A stretch of DNA of 64,000 nucleotides. It comes from Bacteroidales bacterium (GTDB taxonomy: Bacteria; Bacteroidota; Bacteroidia; Bacteroidales; UBA932). Each line of letters begins with the position of its first letter. The stretch's first letter is position 1. The notes under the pieces are model-generated. The model was not told the origin of the DNA and ran no database searches. It was given only the letters and a program-made list of their open reading frames with translations. The stretch lies in the NCBI GenBank assembly GCA_017550655.1, contig JAFZOK010000018.1:62001-126000 (forward strand), given 5' to 3'. Below are positions 43,204 to 51,918 of this stretch, piece by piece. The translations under genes were made by a program, and so were the position numbers.

Positions 43204-44253
43204 CTATTGGACTTTTGGCTCTATTACTTTCTCTTCCAGAATAATCGCTGAGGCAGGTAGCTGCCCGCCCTTCAGGATATCGGCGAGGTCCGTAGCTTCT
43301 TCCAGTGAGAAACCGCCGGATATTTGAGTCATTCCGCCATCAATCCTTTCTAATACGGTCGGGTATGAGTTTACTCGCCCGTCTATTACGATTGCTATGC
43401 CCTTTCCGATACTCTCCTCTGTCATTTTCGCCCAGATTTTAGTTCCGGCATCATTCATTTTTATTTTGACTCCATTATATGCATAATTTCTATTGTAGTA
43501 GGCATTTACCTCTGCAATGTAGCTTCCGTCCAGAGGAGCCTTGCCGTCATCGGTACCTTTGATGGCGATGAGTTCAATGAAGCGGTTATCATAGTCGGCT
43601 GGGTTACGGCTCCACATAGGAATCAGATTGGCCGGTAAGGCAGCCTTAACCTGTGGCATATTCAGGTATTTGTTGACCAGGGCTGTATCTGAGAGATTTA
43701 CTGAACCTATGCAGGCTCTAGCAAATGGAGATTCCAAATTAAGCAGCTTAATAAGAGGCTTTTCTGTTTTTTCCCCTTGGGAAAGCAAAAGATTTTGCAG
43801 AACCTCATCTGCCGAACGTAGATAGACTGTAACCTCTGAACAGTTGAATGTCGGCCAGAATTCCAGCTTCCCTGTCTTTAGGAGAATTCTCTCGACACGT
43901 TCAAGGTCTTTCACCTTAGGCATCTCTATCTGAATCTTTCCCAAACTGTCCAGTTCTTTGATATTGACGTTTGTAACACCAAAGCCTTCAATACGGCTTC
44001 GGATGGCAGCAATGAATTCGGAAACCGTTTCAGACCTCTTAGATCTCGCATCTCTCTTTGCTTCGTCAGAAGCCTGATCCTCATCAACCTCATCAAGCTG
44101 TATCTGCATTACGATCCTTAAACCGCCTTCCTTAACTATATCCCAATCCTTTTGCTTGTTAGATGATGTGCAAGAAATAAGGAATAAGAAATAAGAAAAA
44201 GAAAACAGCAATGCCAAAACTGCACGTGCTTTTATTCTACCTGTGTTTTTCAT
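43204..44253 (-). CDS. Orphan SecD periplasmic-head lipoprotein
   Basis: 349 residues. A signal ends in LFLISC (about residues 12-28), so the protein is a lipoprotein. The rest looks like the periplasmic P1 region of SecD: an N-terminal part with VEGF-type IRSRIEGFGVTNVNIKEL and IQIEMPKVKDLERVERILLKTGKLEFWP, and a C-terminal part with TKIWAKMTEESIGKGIAIVIDGRVNSYP and QISGGFSLEEATDLADILKGGQLPASAIILEEKVIEP. In SecD these are followed by six transmembrane helices. Here the protein ends, so no membrane channel domain exists. Real SecDF must be encoded elsewhere. A role in protein export help is possible but unproven. Confidence 0.85.
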   Translation of the reverse strand: MKNTGRIKARAVLALLFSFSYFLFLISCTSSNKQKDWDIVKEGGLRIVMQIQLDEVDEDQASDEAKRDARSKRSETVSEFIAAIRSRIEGFGVTNVNIKELDSLGKIQIEMPKVKDLERVERILLKTGKLEFWPTFNCSEVTVYLRSADEVLQNLLLSQGEKTEKPLIKLLNLESPFARACIGSVNLSDTALVNKYLNMPQVKAALPANLIPMWSRNPADYDNRFIELIAIKGTDDGKAPLDGSYIAEVNAYYNRNYAYNGVKIKMNDAGTKIWAKMTEESIGKGIAIVIDGRVNSYPTVLERIDGGMTQISGGFSLEEATDLADILKGGQLPASAIILEEKVIEPKVQ

Positions 44254-44278
44254 TAGACTATGATGTTACAATTCAAAA

Positions 44279-45061
44279 TTAAATCCCTTCCACGAATTCT
44301 CCAAAACGCAGAATTTTGTTACTTCCGGCTGGGTTAAAAAGAAGATGCTTGAAATCTTCGGCTTTTCTTGAGATATCCACTTTCTCCAATAATGCCTTGA
44401 CTCTGCTTTTTAGCTCTTCTTTGTCTGAAACTCCTGATCTTGCTTTCAGAAAGCCGTAATCCGGTTCTGTCTGGGAGAGGAGGAACATAGAGTCGTAGAA
44501 ATCTCTTCCTTTTGCTCTGGTTAGCAGAGCGGAAAGCTTCATGGCGCATAGAACCGGCTTGGGAGGAATCTGAAGAGGGAAGAAAAAGCCGCATCCTTTT
44601 ACATCAGCGATGACCGGTGCGTACGGCACTCCTTGATTCTGGGCTTCAACTTTTATCAGAAACTTTTCTTCGCGATGACCGGTAAGGTTCATTTCAAACA
44701 AAAGCCCCGGAAAATAAATGTTGCGTCTGAATGCCGTCAACTTTGAGTTGTCTTTATCTCTTGGTTCTACATTGAAGTCATTCGCCCTCAGGAATGCCAA
44801 AACATCGTTGGTCATCGCCATAAACTCTTCTTTATCCATGTTCTTGCAGTCAAAGTCCAGATCCTCTGAGAATCTGTCTATTCCCAGAATAAGTCTTAGG
44901 TTTGTGCCGCCGATGAAACAGAGTTTCTGTGCATATTCCGATGATGACAAAAAGTCAAGGATCATTAGCTGAATGTATTCCTTCAGCATATACTTGTTAA
45001 AGGCAACATTGTTGCGTATCGAGGCAGGAAAAAAGCCTCTTATAATCTCCATATCAATCAT
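44279..45061 (-). CDS. AbiEii/AbiGii-family nucleotidyltransferase toxin
   Basis: 260 residues. The nucleotidyltransferase core is seen as FIGGTNLRLILGIDRFSEDLDFDC, the family motif GG(T/A)xL..xxxxxR.S.DhDh. Further conserved parts are ADVKGCGFFFP and LSALLTRAKGRDFYD. Type IV toxin of AbiE systems that blocks growth, thought to nucleotidylate a target, in phage-defence. Its start overlaps the antitoxin stop (ATGA at 45058-45061). The next gene follows after 25 bp without a visible terminator. Confidence 0.88.
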   Translation of the reverse strand: MIDMEIIRGFFPASIRNNVAFNKYMLKEYIQLMILDFLSSSEYAQKLCFIGGTNLRLILGIDRFSEDLDFDCKNMDKEEFMAMTNDVLAFLRANDFNVEPRDKDNSKLTAFRRNIYFPGLLFEMNLTGHREEKFLIKVEAQNQGVPYAPVIADVKGCGFFFPLQIPPKPVLCAMKLSALLTRAKGRDFYDSMFLLSQTEPDYGFLKARSGVSDKEELKSRVKALLEKVDISRKAEDFKHLLFNPAGSNKILRFGEFVEGI

Positions 45062-45684
45062 AATCCGTAAACTTTTGAAAGTGTTATTACCCTGGATTCC
45101 AGCGCCTTGTTATCAAATTTTCCAAGATATTCGTTTAGTCTGCCTGTATTAAGATCCTCCCTCATAAAATCCTCGTCAAGCCTCAGTTCCGCCATATCTT
45201 CTTCCGTCTTGTACATCGGATAAAGATACAGCAAATCCAGAAGGGCTTTTTCCGGAGTGGCAAAGGGAATTGATCTTCCATCGCTCATTTTCTTCAGTTC
45301 AAAGCCGAAGAATAGGGAAGGCTTTATGCTCTGGTAGGTATATTCCCCGAAATCATTGCTGAACGATATTGTCTTAAGCGTTGACACGCTGTTGACGCTT
45401 ACCACTCCTTCCGGAATCATCCCATAAAAAGACAATGCCGTGTGAAGGCTGATATAAGACGGCTTATAAATCCTTCCGGCAATATACCTTGCAAAATCTG
45501 GAATCTGAAGGCATTCTGAGAATGCATACCATCCTCTTCTCAATCGGATAAGAAGCTTCTGCCTGCACCACCTGGTGAAGTTGTTGGCTTCAAAATCATT
45601 CCGCCACACCTTAACCTGACTGATGCTGAAACAGCCATACTTTATAAACCGCTCCCTAAAAGCCAAGTAGGATATATTTGCCAT
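45058..45684 (-). CDS. AbiEi-like antitoxin / transcriptional repressor
   Basis: 208 residues. The N-terminal winged-helix part (FSISQVKVWRNDFEANNFTRWCRQKLLIRLRRGWYAF) and PSYISLHTALSFYGMIPEG are typical of the AbiEi antitoxin domain. It neutralises the toxin and represses the pair. FATPEKALLDLLYL is a further family hallmark. Translational coupling with the toxin and a perfect promoter directly upstream support autoregulation. Confidence 0.85.
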   Translation of the reverse strand: MANISYLAFRERFIKYGCFSISQVKVWRNDFEANNFTRWCRQKLLIRLRRGWYAFSECLQIPDFARYIAGRIYKPSYISLHTALSFYGMIPEGVVSVNSVSTLKTISFSNDFGEYTYQSIKPSLFFGFELKKMSDGRSIPFATPEKALLDLLYLYPMYKTEEDMAELRLDEDFMREDLNTGRLNEYLGKFDNKALESRVITLSKVYGL

Positions 45685-45704
45685 ATTATATTTCTAAAAC
45701 TCTG

Positions 45705-45735
45705 CAAATATAGTGAATTTCGGAAATAAAACAAA
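45705..45735 (-). promoter_or_regulatory. Promoter of the AbiE pair
   Basis: Minus-strand TATATTTG at 45705-45712 and TTTG at 45732-45735 are 19 bp apart. The antitoxin start is 20 bp beyond the -7 box, so the leader is very short. Confidence 0.7.
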
Positions 45736-45856
45736 ATCTAAGTCTAAATCAAAAAACAAAACGAGCTAGTTACAAATGAACCAAAGTGAACTTGATACTC
45801 CATTCAGCCTTTAACAATTTTGTAACCTATAAAGAAATCAATCAAATATTCACAAT

Positions 45857-46030
45857 ATGAGAACAATCAAGCAATGCTCCGATCCACGATTCAGCGGATC
45901 CGGGTTTACTATCAGGGAAGCCTACGAGGCCCCAGAGTCAGAAATAATTCAAATAAAAATGGACTCATCGATCTTACAAGCAAGTGGTGGAGGTAGCGGT
46001 GAAGATTGGAATCAAGGTGGAGGAGACTAA
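45857..46030 (+). CDS. 57-residue peptide ending in a Gly/Asp/Trp-rich tail
   Basis: ATG 45857 to TAA 46028-46030. The peptide starts MRTIKQCSDPRFSGSGFTIR and ends ILQASGGGSGEDWNQGGGD. No signal peptide or transmembrane segment. The short acidic tail with W and Gly resembles the C-terminus of the following fimbrillin-like protein (DDWGDGGDIGG). It lies 34 bp ahead of that gene on the same strand. Similar short peptides ending in Gly/Asp/Trp motifs sit near fimbrillin genes in Bacteroidales as far as I recall; their function is not known. Length and codon use make it a likely real gene, though too short to be certain. Confidence 0.6.
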   Translation: MRTIKQCSDPRFSGSGFTIREAYEAPESEIIQIKMDSSILQASGGGSGEDWNQGGGD

Positions 46031-46064
46031 CAATTATTAATCATTTCATTTAATAGATATAGGT

Positions 46065-47024
46065 ATGTTTAACAAATCCTATTATTCACTGACCCTTATG
46101 CTTTTATTGTTCTTGCTGTCCTCATGCAGTAAAGACAATAAGATAGTATCAGAAATAGATCAACCGGATTTGGATCAGGTTAAGGTTGATGAGGATGTAA
46201 AAACAGTCTCATTTAATGTTTCTAATTATATCGTAGATGGAGCATTAACAAAAACGGATATTGATGGTAATAATTTCGTTTGGACATCAGGAGATACTGT
46301 AGGTATTTATCCCAACACGGGAGCTCAGGTATATTTTGCTGTAAATGCTGGACAATCTGCGTCAAGTGCTAGTTTTGATGGCGGAGGATGGGGTTTTAAG
46401 ACTTCTGCCACTTATTATGGCTATTATCCTTTTATTGGTAATATTTATCTCGACAGAACCAAGATCCCAGTGTCATACTCTGGTCAAAAGCAGGTAGGTC
46501 AGAGTACAACCAGTCATATGGGGCCATATGATTATATGTACACTCTGCCTACTTCTGCCTCTTCAGGAAGCTTGAATTTCACCTTTAAGCATCTAAATTC
46601 TATTGTTTATTTCATAGCTACTCTTCCTGCCGGAACTTATACAAAGATGGCAATTACAGCTCCTTCAGAGCTATTTACGTCAAAAGGTTATTTCAATCTC
46701 ATGTCAAGCAGTCCAGTCATTGTTCCAACCGATTACACTAATCAGATAACAATAGACCTTGAGAACATTACCCTTACGGCGCAAACAACTTTTAATGTGT
46801 ATTTCATGTGTGCTCCTGTTAATTTGAACGGTATAGAAGTAACAGTTAGTGCACTTAACAGTGAAAGAAAGGAATACCAGTGCAAGAAGACCCCTTCAAG
46901 AGCCTATGTAGCAGGCACTATTTATTATCTTACCTGTAGCTCATTCTCAGAAGTTCCACAGTCCATGGGCCTTATCATTGATGATTGGGGTGATGGTGGA
47001 GACATCGGAGGCACAGCCGATTAA
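46065..47024 (+). CDS. Fimbrillin-family lipoprotein
   Basis: 319 residues, lipoprotein signal ending LLSSC (Cys20 or so). The mature protein has the fimbrillin (FimA/Mfa-like) pattern: VSFNVSNYIVDGALTKTDIDGNNFVWTSGDTVGIYP, then YYGYYPF, LNFTFKHLNSIVYFIATLP and the C-terminal YYLTCSSF...LIIDDWGDGGDIGG. Such proteins are exported as lipoproteins and form surface fibres or caps. Second coding unit of a locus with a small peptide and a huge fimbrillin/peptidase fusion. Base composition is AT-richer than the metabolic genes around it. Confidence 0.85.
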   Translation: MFNKSYYSLTLMLLLFLLSSCSKDNKIVSEIDQPDLDQVKVDEDVKTVSFNVSNYIVDGALTKTDIDGNNFVWTSGDTVGIYPNTGAQVYFAVNAGQSASSASFDGGGWGFKTSATYYGYYPFIGNIYLDRTKIPVSYSGQKQVGQSTTSHMGPYDYMYTLPTSASSGSLNFTFKHLNSIVYFIATLPAGTYTKMAITAPSELFTSKGYFNLMSSSPVIVPTDYTNQITIDLENITLTAQTTFNVYFMCAPVNLNGIEVTVSALNSERKEYQCKKTPSRAYVAGTIYYLTCSSFSEVPQSMGLIIDDWGDGGDIGGTAD

Positions 47025-47079
47025 AGTGTGACAGATCTCAAAACAGAATAAATAAGAATACAAATAATAAAAACGAACT

Positions 47080-50000
47080 ATGAAGATTTTCAAGTTGTTG
47101 ACATTAGCGGCACTTTCTGCCGTTATGCTATCTTCATGCGCCAAGGATGACCATAACATCCCACAGGCAATAGATGAAGGTCTAATTCCGCTTAATATCA
47201 GCGGATCAATAAAACAGGTTCCTACAAAAGCTACAGCTACTGGCTTTGTAGACAAGGATGCTGTCGGCCTCTTTGCCGTTAACTACGAGAGTAACAACAC
47301 AGTTGCCGGAGTTCTTAAAAACAGTGGCAATCAGGCAGATAACGTCCGTTATAACTTCGACGAGACAAACCACAAGTGGGTTCCGGTCCGTCCAGTCTAC
47401 TACAAGAACATCAACACTCACGTTGATCTTTATCTTTATTATCCTTTCCAGAGTTCTGTTACAGACGTAAATGCAGCAAACTTTGAGGTTCAGAAAGACC
47501 AGAGTACAGCTGCCACTGCAACGGCTCTTTCCGGTTACGAGGCTTCTGACTGGATGTGGGGTAAGGGAACAGATATTACTCCTACAGAGTCCAGTGTCAG
47601 CATTGCAATGAGCCACCGCCTTTCTGCAGTTCAGGTTACCCTTCAAGAAGGAACTGGCTTTGCTGAAGGTGAGTTTGAAGCCATTTCAAAGAGCGTTATC
47701 CTTACCAACACAACCAGAAAAGCCACTCTGGATTACTCTACCGGTACTCCAACTGCTCTTGGCAATCCTCAGAAAGATGGTATTGTAATGTGCCCTCAGT
47801 CCGGTGAGAATACTTCTTTCCGTGCCATTGTAATTCCGCAGACAGTTACAGCTAACACTCAGTTGTTTGCCATTACCTTGGATGGAGTTTCTTATTCTTT
47901 CAAACAGTCAAATGATGTGACCTATCAGCAGGGCAAGCAGCTTAATGTTACCATTACCCTGAACAAGAAGACTCCAACTGGAACATACGAGCTTCAGCTT
48001 GCAGATTCCCAGATTGTAGATTGGGTAGAAGACCTCAACTCCCATGGGGGAGAAGCTCGCCAGTATTATGTAGTTAACCTTACCACAGCCGGTACATTGG
48101 AAAGCGTTCTTGCCGCTGCCAACAAGAATCCGGATAAAATCCGCAATCTCAAGATTACCGGTAAAGTAAATGCCGATGATTACTACTATATGCGTGACCA
48201 CATGGCAATTCTTGAAGCCGTTAATATGAAAGAAACAGAGTATCAGGGAGATTCCCCTCTAATTCCAGGTGCAGCGTTTCAAGGTAAATCTACTCTAACA
48301 AACTATGTTTTTCCTGATAATATACAAAGTATTGGTAATGATGCTTTTGAGAATACTAAACTTAGTGGCGCTTTGATAATCCCTAATAATGTGGTATCTA
48401 TATATGATAGGGCATTCAATAATACATTAATAATCAGTGTTCAATTCTCTTCAGGATTAAAAACAATAGGTTCTTCTGCTTTTGCTGGATGTACGTCCTT
48501 ATCAGGCTCTTTGCTCTTACCAGAATCATTAGTCAGTATCGGTGACGACGCTTTTTCTAACTGCCGATTTACAGGCCGACTAGAATTGCCTTCTAATCTT
48601 GAAGACATTGGAAGAGGTGCATTTTATGCAAGCGGAACGTATACTGGAGGTCTTAAAATTCCTGATAAGATTAAGATTATTAGAAGAGGAGCATTTCAGT
48701 ATTCTCATTTTTCCGGAACATTAGATTTGAATAATGTGACTACATTTGAAGAAGATTTTATGTCTGGAGCCTTTTGGGAAGGTCATTTTATTGGAGATTT
48801 GATTATTCCTGAAGGTGTTGTATCTATACCGGGTTGGTTCTTTTCAGATAATCGATTCAGTTCAGTACATTTTCCTTCGACTTTAAGAGTAATTAAAGAA
48901 TCTGCATTTTCAAGCAATTCTTTTTCAGAACCATTAGTTTTCAATGAAGGATTATTGTCAATTGAGCAAAATGCTTTTAGTGGTTGTGGCTATATCACTT
49001 CTTTAGAGTTTCCATCTACTATGCAAAGCCTTGGAAATTCTGTTTTCTTTGGATGCTCAAATATCTCGTCTATTACTAGCAAAGCAATAGAGCCTCCTAC
49101 TGTCCAAAATGAGACATTTAATGGCGTAGCAAAAAACAACTTCACAGTAGAAGTTCCTGCATCTTCAATTAAGCGTTATCAAGCCGAAAATGGATGGAGC
49201 GATTTTAAAAGAATTGGAGCTCATTATGACTTCTCATTAAGTAGGAGGCTAATTCGAGCCTTGGATGAAGAGTTCTCAAAGACATTTGTACTTAGAGTTC
49301 CTACGGGAATGACGTGGGGTATTGATGAAAAGCCAGATTGGGTAACAATTACTCCTGCTTCTGGAATAGGAAAAACTGATGTAACTATAACAGTTGCAGA
49401 AATGCAGAGTTCTGAAGTAGGCACATTTGAGGTTAACGAGGGTACAGTTAATAGTCCTAGTTATATGAATTATTCAGGAAGAAGCGGGAGTATTGTGTTC
49501 AAGTTGGATGATAAAGACTATACATATTCTGTTGATGTAGAGCAGTATCATTCCAACTATACCGATGGAATAGTAGAAACTTTACAAACAGCAACTACCG
49601 GCCCTGGTATAGACATAGTGTTTGTTGGAGACGGCTATGATGCTAAGGATATTGCCAAAGGAGTGTTTCATGATAATGCGGTTGCTGGCTATGGACATTT
49701 CTTTGATGTGGAGCCGTATAAGACCTATAAAGAGTACTTTAATGTATATGCTGTGACAGCAATGTCAGATGAGACAGGAATCGGTACCGTAAATACAATT
49801 GTGGATACGAAGTTTGTCAGCACTTTTACTCAAAACAGAATTCTGCTAGAGAAACAAAACGATGTATTCCAATGGGCAAAGAAAGCAAATGCCAGTATGG
49901 ACCTTACAAAGAGCCTTGTGATCCTATTGCAGAATACAAGCACATACGAAGGAATAACGTATATGTATGGGGATGGTTCAGCTATAGCATGTTGCCCTGT

Positions 50001-50583
50001 TAGTGCGCAGGCTTATCCTTATGATTTTAGAGGAATTATTCAGCATGAAGCTGGCGGTCACGGATTTGGGAAGTTGGGAGATGAATATATCTATGCTAAC
50101 GCATTCATTCAGAACTGTGGCGGACCACATGATCATCCGCAATCCGATGGTGATACCAAAAGTTCTTATGGGCAGTTCAAAGCATTGGGGTGGTATAAGA
50201 ACTTATCAATGCTGGCAGATGCTCATAAGGTATCTTGGGCACATCTTATTTACAATAATAAGTATTCAGACTATGTAGATATGTATGAAGGTGGATATAT
50301 GCATAGTAGGGGTATTTATCGTTCTGAGGCAACAAGTTGTATGAACAATAATATTCCTTATTTCTCTGCTATTAGCCGTCAGGCTATTGTTGAGAGGATT
50401 AAGGAGTATGCCGGAGAGCAATTTACACTAGAGAGTTTCTATGCCCTTGATAAAGATGATTTTGGACCTACGTCAAAGGCTTCATCAGGTGTTCTTGGTT
50501 GGTCATTCGGCGTTGATCCTAAGTTTAATAGAGCAACAGGCCAGGGTCCTGTTTATATGGGTATGCATCCAAATGTTAAATAA
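47080..50583 (+). CDS. Multi-domain surface lipoprotein: fimbrillin + leucine-rich repeats + BACON-like + M64 peptidase
   Basis: 1167 residues, lipoprotein signal MKIFKLLTLAALSAVMLSSC (Cys20). Domains by eye: 1-300 fimbrillin-like (VGLFAVNY, DWMWGKGTDITP, ISHRLSAVQVTL-like); about 385-700 BspA-type leucine-rich repeats (YVFPDNIQSIGNDAFENT, LLLPESLVSIGDDAFSNC and others); about 720-835 a BACON-like Ig fold (PDWVTITPASGIGKTDVTITV); 835-1167 a peptidase M64 domain. The zinc motif is His989-Glu990-x3-His994 within QHEAGGHGFGKLGDEY, and GIDIVFVGDGYDAKD begins the domain. M64 includes the IgA peptidase of Clostridium. Target unknown. Confidence 0.88.
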   Translation: MKIFKLLTLAALSAVMLSSCAKDDHNIPQAIDEGLIPLNISGSIKQVPTKATATGFVDKDAVGLFAVNYESNNTVAGVLKNSGNQADNVRYNFDETNHKWVPVRPVYYKNINTHVDLYLYYPFQSSVTDVNAANFEVQKDQSTAATATALSGYEASDWMWGKGTDITPTESSVSIAMSHRLSAVQVTLQEGTGFAEGEFEAISKSVILTNTTRKATLDYSTGTPTALGNPQKDGIVMCPQSGENTSFRAIVIPQTVTANTQLFAITLDGVSYSFKQSNDVTYQQGKQLNVTITLNKKTPTGTYELQLADSQIVDWVEDLNSHGGEARQYYVVNLTTAGTLESVLAAANKNPDKIRNLKITGKVNADDYYYMRDHMAILEAVNMKETEYQGDSPLIPGAAFQGKSTLTNYVFPDNIQSIGNDAFENTKLSGALIIPNNVVSIYDRAFNNTLIISVQFSSGLKTIGSSAFAGCTSLSGSLLLPESLVSIGDDAFSNCRFTGRLELPSNLEDIGRGAFYASGTYTGGLKIPDKIKIIRRGAFQYSHFSGTLDLNNVTTFEEDFMSGAFWEGHFIGDLIIPEGVVSIPGWFFSDNRFSSVHFPSTLRVIKESAFSSNSFSEPLVFNEGLLSIEQNAFSGCGYITSLEFPSTMQSLGNSVFFGCSNISSITSKAIEPPTVQNETFNGVAKNNFTVEVPASSIKRYQAENGWSDFKRIGAHYDFSLSRRLIRALDEEFSKTFVLRVPTGMTWGIDEKPDWVTITPASGIGKTDVTITVAEMQSSEVGTFEVNEGTVNSPSYMNYSGRSGSIVFKLDDKDYTYSVDVEQYHSNYTDGIVETLQTATTGPGIDIVFVGDGYDAKDIAKGVFHDNAVAGYGHFFDVEPYKTYKEYFNVYAVTAMSDETGIGTVNTIVDTKFVSTFTQNRILLEKQNDVFQWAKKANASMDLTKSLVILLQNTSTYEGITYMYGDGSAIACCPVSAQAYPYDFRGIIQHEAGGHGFGKLGDEYIYANAFIQNCGGPHDHPQSDGDTKSSYGQFKALGWYKNLSMLADAHKVSWAHLIYNNKYSDYVDMYEGGYMHSRGIYRSEATSCMNNNIPYFSAISRQAIVERIKEYAGEQFTLESFYALDKDDFGPTSKASSGVLGWSFGVDPKFNRATGQGPVYMGMHPNVK

Positions 50584-50600
50584 AGAAATGAGAAAACGAT

Positions 50601-51476
50601 ATGAAAAAGTTTATCTATATAGTTCTAGCATTAATCTTTGCTGTATCCTGCAGTAAAAGCGAGGCTCCAGTAAGCAATCAGATGGAGTTTATGTTCTCCA
50701 TCGGTAATGGCGCTACCAAGGTAACCACAACAGGAAAAACAGCTGTATTTGACTTAGGTGATGCTGTAAGCTTATATGCCGTTGAATGGGATGGAACTGA
50801 GCAGATGCCGCTCCAAGTATCCGGAAACTATCTCAATAACGAGAAGATAAGCTACAATGGAACAAACTGGACTAGCCTCAGGACTCTTTATTGGAGCGAT
50901 AATCCTTGCGATTTCTATGCTCTCTACCCTTATCAGGCAAGCTTTTCTTCAATAGAGAAGCAGCCGTTTTCAGTGGCTTTGGATCAGAATACAGGAGACG
51001 GCTATGATAAGTCTGACCTTATGTATGCCTATGCCGAGAATAAATCCCGAACAGATGGTCCCGTTGCTATGAACTTTAACCACATTATGTCTAAGGTTGT
51101 GGTTAATTTGGTTAAGGGTACGAATTTCGAGGGAGAAATACCAAGTGATGCTGTGGCTCACGTTTACAGCACGATAACGGACTGCTATGTTAATATGACT
51201 TCAGGTTCCATAGAAAAGGACGTTTTTGCCAACAAAAACACCATTACTATGAAGAAGATAAGTAATGATAAGTTTGAGGCAATAGTGGTACCTCAGAACC
51301 TCGAAAAGAGGACTCCTTTGATTGAAATTTCAATGGGAGGTATTGCTTACCTTCTGGAAACATCGCTGAGCTTTAGGGCAGGATATCAGCATACAATCAC
51401 ATTAACCCTCAATACCTCTCCAGACCAGGAGATGATAGAGATATCTATTGATCCGGGTATTAATCCTTGGAACTAA
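50601..51476 (+). CDS. Fimbrillin-family lipoprotein, last of the surface operon
   Basis: 291 residues, lipoprotein signal MKKFIYIVLALIFAVSC (Cys17). Fimbrillin features: VFDLGDAVSLYAVEWDG, ISYNGTNWTSLRTLYWSDNPCDFYALYPY, DLMYAYAENKSRTDGPVAMNFNHIMSKVVVNLVKG and the final HTITLTLNT...ISIDPGINPWN. It follows the M64 fusion by 17 bp. Probably a surface fibre or anchor subunit for the locus. Confidence 0.85.
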   Translation: MKKFIYIVLALIFAVSCSKSEAPVSNQMEFMFSIGNGATKVTTTGKTAVFDLGDAVSLYAVEWDGTEQMPLQVSGNYLNNEKISYNGTNWTSLRTLYWSDNPCDFYALYPYQASFSSIEKQPFSVALDQNTGDGYDKSDLMYAYAENKSRTDGPVAMNFNHIMSKVVVNLVKGTNFEGEIPSDAVAHVYSTITDCYVNMTSGSIEKDVFANKNTITMKKISNDKFEAIVVPQNLEKRTPLIEISMGGIAYLLETSLSFRAGYQHTITLTLNTSPDQEMIEISIDPGINPWN

Positions 51477-51503
51477 GGCAGAATTAAAAACTTATTATTA
51501 ACT

Positions 51504-51809
51504 ATGAAATCTTTTTATCCATTTACCCTCACTGTAAAGAAAGGGGGGAACGATAGCATCAGAAAGTTGTATGCTCAACCAAACCAATGCAGATCCTGGA
51601 TGGCTAATCTAGACCCAAAACAAATCATAATTCATCTCGGTAATGAATCTATAATTAATCCAACTTCTGGATTGTTGAAAAGATTCTCATTAAATAAACG
51701 AAAAATATCAAACTGGCTGATTTGTAACGGTTATCAGTTGGATGATCAGTTGACCTTTTTAGTCGTTGAGGACTCATTGGGATACACGCATTTTTTACTT
51801 TGTAAATGA
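51504..51809 (+). CDS. Small orphan protein of 101 residues
   Basis: No recognised family. Starts MKSFYPFTLTVKKGG and contains PKQIIIHLGNESIINP and LNKRKISNWLICNGYQLDDQ, then ends YTHFLLCK. Cytoplasmic by composition, with no signal sequence. It follows the last fimbrillin-like gene by 27 bp on the same strand, so it may be part of that transcript. The amino-acid mix is ordinary, which supports it being real. Confidence 0.6.
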   Translation: MKSFYPFTLTVKKGGNDSIRKLYAQPNQCRSWMANLDPKQIIIHLGNESIINPTSGLLKRFSLNKRKISNWLICNGYQLDDQLTFLVVEDSLGYTHFLLCK

Positions 51810-51918
51810 CAATACCAATCAGATTTAAAGTAATTGATTGGGCCGTTTTTAGCGTTCATTATTCATTTCGCAATTTTGAAAACTGCGGAAAAGGTTGTAA
51901 CTATGTAGCTCGGGAATC

